NCBI GenBank assembly: GCA_934130265.1
Contig: CAKOYC010000026.1
Coordinates: 1-10,064 of the forward strand
Length of the DNA stretch: 10,064 nucleotides
From: an uncultured Bacilli bacterium
GTDB taxonomy: Bacteria; Bacillota_I; Bacilli_A; RF39; UBA660
Direction: 5' to 3'
A model generated the notes under the pieces. That model was not told the DNA's origin. It saw only the letters and a program-made list of their open reading frames with translations, and did no database searches. Positions 6,146-10,064 of this stretch are shown here, piece by piece. The position numbers were made by a program, and so were the translations under genes. Each line of letters starts with the position of its first letter. Position 1 is the first letter of the stretch.

Positions 6146-6160
6146 AAAGAGAGTATTAAG

Positions 6161-6985
6161 ATGTATAAAAGTGAAGAAGAGTTTTTAAAACATTATAATC
6201 CTAAGGAGTTTGATCAATTATCAATGACTGTAGATATTTTACTTGTTAGTGTTTCCTCTGAAAAACAAGAAAACTATCGTAAAACAAATAAAAAAATGAT
6301 GAGTATCTTACTAGTTAAACGTGATGATTATCCTTATAAAGATAAATGGTGTTTACCAGGTGGATTTTTGAATCCTAAGACAGAAACTTTAGAAGAATGT
6401 GCTAAAAGGGTTTTAAAGAAAGAGACAAATCTTAAAGATATATACTTAGAACAGTTATATACTTTTGATGATATTAATAGAGATCCAAGAACAAGAGTAA
6501 TTTCTACTTCTTATATTGCTTTAGTAGATAAAAATCGTTTAACAGAACAGATAAATAGTAATGCTTCTTGGTTTGATGTAGTATTATTTGAAGAGAAAAA
6601 AGATATAGTTGATATGGTTCTTTCTAATGGTGTTGATACAGTTAAATTTTCAATTAGAAAGAAATTATATGAGAAGACTACTGATAGATATAAGTTTGAA
6701 GTAGTAGATAATAGTTCACTAGCATTTGACCATCCACTAGTTATTTTATCAGGACTAGAAAGAATAAAAAATAAACTTAATTATACCGATATAGTCTTTA
6801 ATATGATGCCTGAGTATTTTACTTTAGGGGAATTACAACAAGTATATGAAGTAATATTAAATAAAAAATTGTTAGATCCGGCATTTAGAAGAATTATTAA
6901 AGATAAAGTTGTCAAGACTAATAAAATGAAAACAGGAGAAGGGCATAGACCATCCGCTTTATTTAAATATAATAATAAAAATTAA
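6161..6985 (+). CDS. nrtR: NrtR-type transcriptional regulator (Nudix domain plus winged helix)
   Basis: NrtR proteins are repressors of NAD biosynthesis genes in which a Nudix-fold domain senses nucleotides such as ADP-ribose and a C-terminal winged helix binds DNA. The 274 residues show both parts. The Nudix domain is at about 22-150, with WCLPGGFLNPKTETLEE. The winged-helix domain is at about 193-270, with LERIKNKLNYTDIVFNMMPE, FTLGELQQVYEVIL, FRRIIKDKVV and a final HRPSALFKY, the hallmark NrtR C-terminus. The Nudix box is degenerate: the REUxEE core reads RVLKKE (83-88), the following Gly is Asn90, and the loop is one residue longer. Hydrolase activity is therefore probably lost. The gene is apparently cotranscribed with mnmA and lies directly upstream of pncA-pncB-nudix-nadE, its expected targets. 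The ribosome binding site is weak (AAAGAGAG region). Confidence 0.9.
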   Translation: MYKSEEEFLKHYNPKEFDQLSMTVDILLVSVSSEKQENYRKTNKKMMSILLVKRDDYPYKDKWCLPGGFLNPKTETLEECAKRVLKKETNLKDIYLEQLYTFDDINRDPRTRVISTSYIALVDKNRLTEQINSNASWFDVVLFEEKKDIVDMVLSNGVDTVKFSIRKKLYEKTTDRYKFEVVDNSSLAFDHPLVILSGLERIKNKLNYTDIVFNMMPEYFTLGELQQVYEVILNKKLLDPAFRRIIKDKVVKTNKMKTGEGHRPSALFKYNNKN

Positions 6986-7017
6986 CTATAGAAAATTGTC
7001 TATAGTTTTTTCTTTTT
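6984..7017 (+). terminator. Terminator after nrtR
   Basis: AACTATAG (6984-6991) is a perfect reverse complement of CTATAGTT (7000-7007) across an 8-base loop. The tract TTTTCTTTTT (7008-7017) follows. The stem begins inside the nrtR stop codon. Because the arms contain CTATAG, and AACTATAGTT recurs at 7101-7110, a second role as a protein-binding site cannot be excluded. Confidence 0.8.
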
Positions 7018-7037
7018 AAAAAAATGTTAAAAAGAGG

Positions 7038-7066
7038 TTGACAACTGCATATGATATTAATATAAT
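7038..7066 (+). promoter_or_regulatory. Consensus sigma-A promoter of the NAD salvage operon
   Basis: TTGACA (7038-7043) and TATAAT (7061-7066) are both perfect and exactly 17 bases apart. Such a strong promoter would normally need a repressor. The start should lie near 7073, inside a palindromic word (7067-7075). The leader would be about 68 bases. Confidence 0.9.
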
Positions 7067-7116
7067 GTTAATAACAAGTCAAAGAACTTGTAAAAATTTT
7101 AACTATAGTTATTAAC
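7067..7116 (+). promoter_or_regulatory. Paired palindromic words in the pncA leader, candidate NrtR operators
   Basis: GTTAATAAC (7067-7075) directly follows the -10 box, and its reverse complement GTTATTAAC lies at 7108-7116. Each word is itself a 4-1-4 palindrome (GTTA, one base, TAAC). Each is flanked outward at 5 bases by ATTAAT (7056-7061 and 7122-7127), so the arrangement is symmetrical. The centres are 41 bp apart, close to four helical turns. Between them lie a 6-bp hairpin (ACAAGT 7074-7079, ACTTGT 7086-7091) and the palindrome AACTATAGTT (7101-7110). Position over the transcription start and the neighbouring nrtR gene suggest a repressor site; which element NrtR binds is not shown. 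Confidence 0.5.
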
Positions 7117-7140
7117 AAATTATTAATAAGAGGAGATAAA

Positions 7141-7746
7141 ATGAAAGAGATAGATAATTTAAAATTATATAAAAGATGTTTAATCATTGTTGATATGGTT
7201 AATGGATTTGTGAATGAAGGAGTATTACATGATAAAAGAATAAAACAAGTTTTACCTAATCAACTAAAACTAATTAAAGAAGCAAAAGCTAATAATGATT
7301 TAATCATTTTTATTAAAGATAGTCATTCAAAAAATGCTGTTGAATTTGCAAGATTTGGTAATACTAATCATTGTCTAGATGGAAGTGGGGAAAGTGAATT
7401 AATAGATGAACTTAAACCATTTGAAGGATTAGAGGATACTATTAGTATTAAGAAAAATTCTACTAGTTTTATGGAAGCACCTATGTTTAGAGAATTATTA
7501 CTTAAAGAAAAAAACTTAGAAACATTTGATGTAGTTGGTTGCTGTACTGATATTTGTGTTACTAATGGAGTTTTGGGGCTTGCTAATTATCTAGATGAAA
7601 ATAATAGAAAGCATATAATAAATGTTTATCTAGATGCAGTAGCAACTTACAATGAAGAAGAACGTAGTGACTATGTGGAAGCTAGTAAAATTTTACTAAA
7701 ACAACAAGGTGTAAACTTAGTTAATACCACTAGAAAGGATAGATAA
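7141..7746 (+). CDS. pncA: Nicotinamidase (isochorismatase-like cysteine hydrolase)
   Basis: PncA deamidates nicotinamide to nicotinate, the first step of NAD salvage. The 201 residues form one isochorismatase-fold domain. The catalytic triad can be placed: Asp18 in LIIVDMVNGF, a Lys at 104 or 105 in ISIKKNSTSF, and Cys139 in VVGCCTDICVTNG. Asp60 and His62 (KDSHS) and His77 (NHCLDG) match the metal-binding residues of nicotinamidases. The start is clear: AGAGGAG lies about 5 bases before the ATG at 7141. It is the first gene of the operon behind the consensus promoter, and pncB starts 2 bases after its stop. Other cysteine hydrolases share this fold, but the metal ligands and the pncB-nadE context make nicotinamidase the best call. 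Confidence 0.9.
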   Translation: MKEIDNLKLYKRCLIIVDMVNGFVNEGVLHDKRIKQVLPNQLKLIKEAKANNDLIIFIKDSHSKNAVEFARFGNTNHCLDGSGESELIDELKPFEGLEDTISIKKNSTSFMEAPMFRELLLKEKNLETFDVVGCCTDICVTNGVLGLANYLDENNRKHIINVYLDAVATYNEEERSDYVEASKILLKQQGVNLVNTTRKDR

Positions 7747-7748
7747 AG

Positions 7749-9203
7749 ATGGAAAATAAAACATTAATGACAGACTTTTATGAGTTAACAATGGCTCAGA
7801 CTTATTTTGACCAAGGAAAGCAAGATGAAGAAGTATACTTTGATATCTTCTTTAGAAAGAATCCTTTTAATGGAGGATATACGATAAGTGGTGGTTTAGA
7901 AGAGACTATTAACTATATTAAAAACTTTAATTTTAATAAAGAAGAAATTAATTATTTAAAAAGCTTAAATCAGTTTAGTGAAAAGTTTTTAAACTATTTA
8001 GAAACTTTAAAATTTGAAGGAGATATTTATTCAGTACCTGATGGAACAATAGTCTTTTCTAATGAAACCGTACTAACAGTAAAAGCACCTATTATTACGG
8101 CACAACTATTAGAAACCGCACTTCTTGCTAATTTTAATCATGCCTCTTTAGTAACTACTGCTGCTAAAAGAATTACCAATGAAGCAGGTGATATACCAGT
8201 AATGGAATTTGGAGCTAGACGTGCTAGAGGAATAGACTCTGCTATAGAAGCAAGTAAATATGCCTATATTGGTGGCTGCTGTGGTACTTCAAACACACTT
8301 GCTGGAATGAAATATAATATACCAGTTCTAGGAACTATGGCTCACTCACTAGTGACAGAGAGTAATGATGAATATCAAGCATTCTTAAATTATGCTAAAA
8401 GTAATAAAGATAACTGTGTCTTTCTAGTAGATACTTATGATACTTTGAAAAGTGGAATACCTAATGCTATTAAAGTAGCCAATGATTATTTAAAACCTAA
8501 TGGACTTAAGTTTAAAGGTGTAAGAATCGATAGTGGAGATTTAGCTTATTTATCTAAGAAGACTAGAAAACTATTAGATGAAGCTGGTTATACTGAGACT
8601 GGTATTTGTCTATCAAATGGCTTAAATGAATACACAATCAGAGATTTAAAACTACAAGGAGCCTTTATCAACTCTTTAGGAGTAGGAGATAATATAGCTG
8701 CATCTAAAGAAAGAGTAGGAGGGGTATATAAACTAGTAGCAACTATTGAAGATAATAGGGAAATACCCAAAATAAAAGTTAGTAATGATAGTGTTAAAAC
8801 TATAAATCCTGGTCATAAGAAAGTCTATAGATTCTATGATAAAAAAGAAGGATATGCTCTTGGTGACTTATTAGCTTTAAGCGATGAGGTTATACCAAAT
8901 GATAAATATACCTTAATACATCCAGTAGAAACTTGGAAACAAAAAGAATTAACTAATTATCAGGTAAGAGATTTATTAGTACCAATTTTTAAGGATGGAC
9001 AATTAGTTTATCAAACACCTAATATAGAAAAGACAAAGGCTTATTGTAATGATGAATTTAATACTTTATATGAAGAGATAAAAAGAATAGATAATCCCCA
9101 TGAATACTATGTAGACCTATCTGATAAATTAAGAAACTTAAAAGAAGAATTAATTAATACACATAGAAAACAAATAGATGAAAAAGTAAAGGTTAAAAGA
9201 TGA
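7749..9203 (+). CDS. pncB: Nicotinate phosphoribosyltransferase
   Basis: PncB joins nicotinate to PRPP to give nicotinate mononucleotide, using ATP hydrolysis to drive the reaction. The 484 residues fit the longer class found in Gram-positive bacteria. Family motifs are present: LMTDFYELTMAQTYF at the N-terminus (residues 6-20), GGYTISGGLEETINYI, EFGARRARG (153-161) and GTMAHSLVTES, where His199 corresponds to the phosphorylated His. KGVRIDSGDLAYLSKKTRK in the phosphate-binding region follows, then LSNGLNEYTIRDL and a family C-terminal WKQKEL. It starts 2 bases after pncA, with AAAGGAT inside the pncA end as the ribosome binding site. Its TGA overlaps the next ATG (ATGA, 9200-9203), so translation is probably coupled. 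The product is converted to NAD by NadD, not seen here, and NadE. Confidence 0.95.
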   Translation: MENKTLMTDFYELTMAQTYFDQGKQDEEVYFDIFFRKNPFNGGYTISGGLEETINYIKNFNFNKEEINYLKSLNQFSEKFLNYLETLKFEGDIYSVPDGTIVFSNETVLTVKAPIITAQLLETALLANFNHASLVTTAAKRITNEAGDIPVMEFGARRARGIDSAIEASKYAYIGGCCGTSNTLAGMKYNIPVLGTMAHSLVTESNDEYQAFLNYAKSNKDNCVFLVDTYDTLKSGIPNAIKVANDYLKPNGLKFKGVRIDSGDLAYLSKKTRKLLDEAGYTETGICLSNGLNEYTIRDLKLQGAFINSLGVGDNIAASKERVGGVYKLVATIEDNREIPKIKVSNDSVKTINPGHKKVYRFYDKKEGYALGDLLALSDEVIPNDKYTLIHPVETWKQKELTNYQVRDLLVPIFKDGQLVYQTPNIEKTKAYCNDEFNTLYEEIKRIDNPHEYYVDLSDKLRNLKEELINTHRKQIDEKVKVKR

Positions 9204-9826
9204 GAAAAGAAAAGTTAGAAGAGTTAAAGGACTACATTTTAGAATTAAAAACTATAAAAAAGGAGAGACTAGAAGAAGAATACAAATATGAAAATGGAGT
9301 AGTTATTGGTAGAAAAGGATTCTTAAATATTGAAAACTATAAGTGTTATCTTAATAACGGTGAAATAATTAGAAGAGAAAAGATTAGTAAAGGTGGAGTT
9401 GATAAAAGGGCTTGTATCGTTATGCCAGTTACTAAAGATAATAAAACAATATTAGTTGTACAACCAAGATTAGCTACCATCGAAGGAGTTAGTGTTGAAC
9501 TACCAGCTGGATATGTAGAAAATAAGGAAGATAGCAAAATAGCTGCTTTAAGAGAACTTAGGGAAGAAACAGGTTATAGTAGTAACAATTTAATATATTT
9601 AGATAAATTTTATCAAGATCAAGCTTGTGGAGTAGCTTGTTACAATTATAGTTATCTTGCTAAAGATTGTGTAAGAGATGGTAAACAAGATTTAGATAAG
9701 GATGAATTTATTAAATACTTTGAATGTAATATAGAGGAAGCGTATGAACTTATCAATCTAGGTTATATCACTGATATTCAATCAAAATATACTATGGAAA
9801 AAGCTAAAAAATATATAAAATTTTAG
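9200..9826 (+). CDS. Nudix hydrolase, ADP-ribose pyrophosphatase-like
   Basis: This 208-residue protein carries a fully canonical Nudix box, Gly104 to Tyr126. Glu110 and the REUxEExGU core RELREETGY (118-126) are intact, so it should be an active Mg-dependent diphosphohydrolase. An N-terminal helix of charged residues (1-30) and a strand-rich region (about 31-95) precede the box, as in ADP-ribose pyrophosphatases that dimerise through swapped N-terminal domains. The motif LPAGYVE before the box and YQDQACGVACYN after it fit this group. Substrates could be ADP-ribose, NADH or another nucleoside diphosphate derivative; sequence alone does not decide. It overlaps pncB by 4 bases and is followed by nadE after 9 bases, so it belongs to the NAD operon. 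It contrasts with NrtR, whose Nudix box has decayed. Confidence 0.88.
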   Translation: MRKEKLEELKDYILELKTIKKERLEEEYKYENGVVIGRKGFLNIENYKCYLNNGEIIRREKISKGGVDKRACIVMPVTKDNKTILVVQPRLATIEGVSVELPAGYVENKEDSKIAALRELREETGYSSNNLIYLDKFYQDQACGVACYNYSYLAKDCVRDGKQDLDKDEFIKYFECNIEEAYELINLGYITDIQSKYTMEKAKKYIKF

Positions 9827-9835
9827 AGGTGAAAT

Positions 9836-10064
9836 ATGAAAGAATTTGGTTATGTTAGAGTAGGAGCTATTGTAAATAAATTAGCTCTAGCTAATCCTTT
9901 AGAAAATGCTGAAGAATTAGTAAAGAATATAAAAGAAGCTTATAAGAAAGGTATTGCTATTGTAGTAACACCAGAACTTGGTTTAACAGGATATACTTGC
10001 GGTGATTTGTTTTTACAAGAGAAACTATTAAATGATGCTTTACTTGGCTTGCAAGAAGTTTTAG
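9836..10064 (+). CDS. nadE: Glutamine-dependent NAD synthetase, N-terminal part (cut by window end)
   Basis: NadE amidates nicotinate adenine dinucleotide to NAD; the long form has an N-terminal glutaminase domain of the nitrilase family that supplies ammonia from glutamine. Only 76 residues are in the window. They show the nitrilase-type start (VRVGAIVN) and the family motif VVTPELGLTGYTCGDLF, in which the Glu of TPELG is the first member of the Glu-Lys-Cys triad. The ATG at 9836 follows GAGGTGA (9826-9832) by 3 bases. The ligase domain lies beyond the edge. It is the fourth gene of the operon. The presence of the glutaminase domain shows that this is not the short ammonia-dependent type found in B. 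subtilis. Confidence 0.93.
   Translation, partial: MKEFGYVRVGAIVNKLALANPLENAEELVKNIKEAYKKGIAIVVTPELGLTGYTCGDLFLQEKLLNDALLGLQEVL

Noticed and set aside
7067..7140. Riboswitch in the pncA leader
   Set aside because: The leader is only about 68 bases with one 6-bp hairpin and no terminator or ribosome-binding-site sequestering structure; protein operators explain the symmetry better. I cannot match it to NAD-type riboswitches.
8588..8770. Minus-strand open frame inside pncB
   Set aside because: It lies wholly within a well-supported gene, has no ribosome binding site seen, and its translation has no family features.
9346..9537. Minus-strand open frame inside the Nudix hydrolase gene
   Set aside because: The canonical Nudix box is on the plus strand; the minus frame is a by-product of codon use.
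1..10064. Mobile element, CRISPR array, tRNA or rRNA
   Set aside because: No transposase or integrase frame, no spaced direct repeats and no tRNA- or rRNA-like segments were seen; coding is dense and of housekeeping type.

Overview
The window comes from an AT-rich (roughly 30% GC by eye) Gram-positive bacterium of the Bacillota. The support is the set of B. subtilis-like genes (nusB, xseA, xseB, spoIIM, spoIVB, mnmA), strong GGAGG/GAGGTGA ribosome binding sites, and sigma-A promoters close to consensus. Two sporulation genes, spoIVB and spoIIM, point to an endospore-forming lineage or one descended from spore formers. The genetic code is standard: Trp is TGG and TGA serves as a stop. The cluster order differs from B. 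subtilis: folD is absent between nusB and xseA, there is no ispA after xseB, and spoIVB is not beside recN/spo0A. I place it tentatively in a host-associated Bacilli/Erysipelotrichia-like group; this is inference.

Layout. Positions 1-56 hold the tail of an unidentified gene, ending in a terminator hairpin. Positions 74-2308 hold an operon, nusB-xseA-xseB-DUF1653, with overlapping or nearly abutting genes, its own promoter and a terminator. Positions 2309-2724 look empty but carry a small minus-strand gene (57 codons) with a consensus-quality promoter and a strong ribosome binding site. It is followed in the same frame by 15 more sense codons after a TAA stop. Positions 2709-3741 hold spoIVB on the minus strand. 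A divergent plus-strand gene (3869-4174) encodes an unrecognised 101-residue protein, and its promoter contains a perfect 7-1-7 inverted repeat. Its 3' end overlaps by 8 bases a convergent minus-strand gene for a 29-residue one-helix membrane protein (4167-4256). spoIIM follows at 4360-4980.

From 4981 onward comes mnmA (tRNA 2-thiolation) together with nrtR, a Nudix-derived transcription regulator with a degenerate Nudix box and a C-terminal winged helix. After a terminator, a perfect TTGACA-N17-TATAAT promoter drives an NAD salvage operon: pncA (nicotinamidase), pncB (nicotinate phosphoribosyltransferase), an ADP-ribose-pyrophosphatase-like Nudix hydrolase and nadE (glutamine-dependent NAD synthetase, cut by the window end).

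Together pncA, pncB and nadE supply three of the four steps from nicotinamide to NAD; nadD is not in the window. NrtR is the expected regulator. The pncA promoter and leader carry two copies of a palindromic word (GTTAATAAC and its reverse complement) about 41 bp apart, the best operator candidates. ADP-ribose is a known NrtR ligand in other bacteria, so an ADP-ribose hydrolase inside the putative regulon could close a feedback loop.
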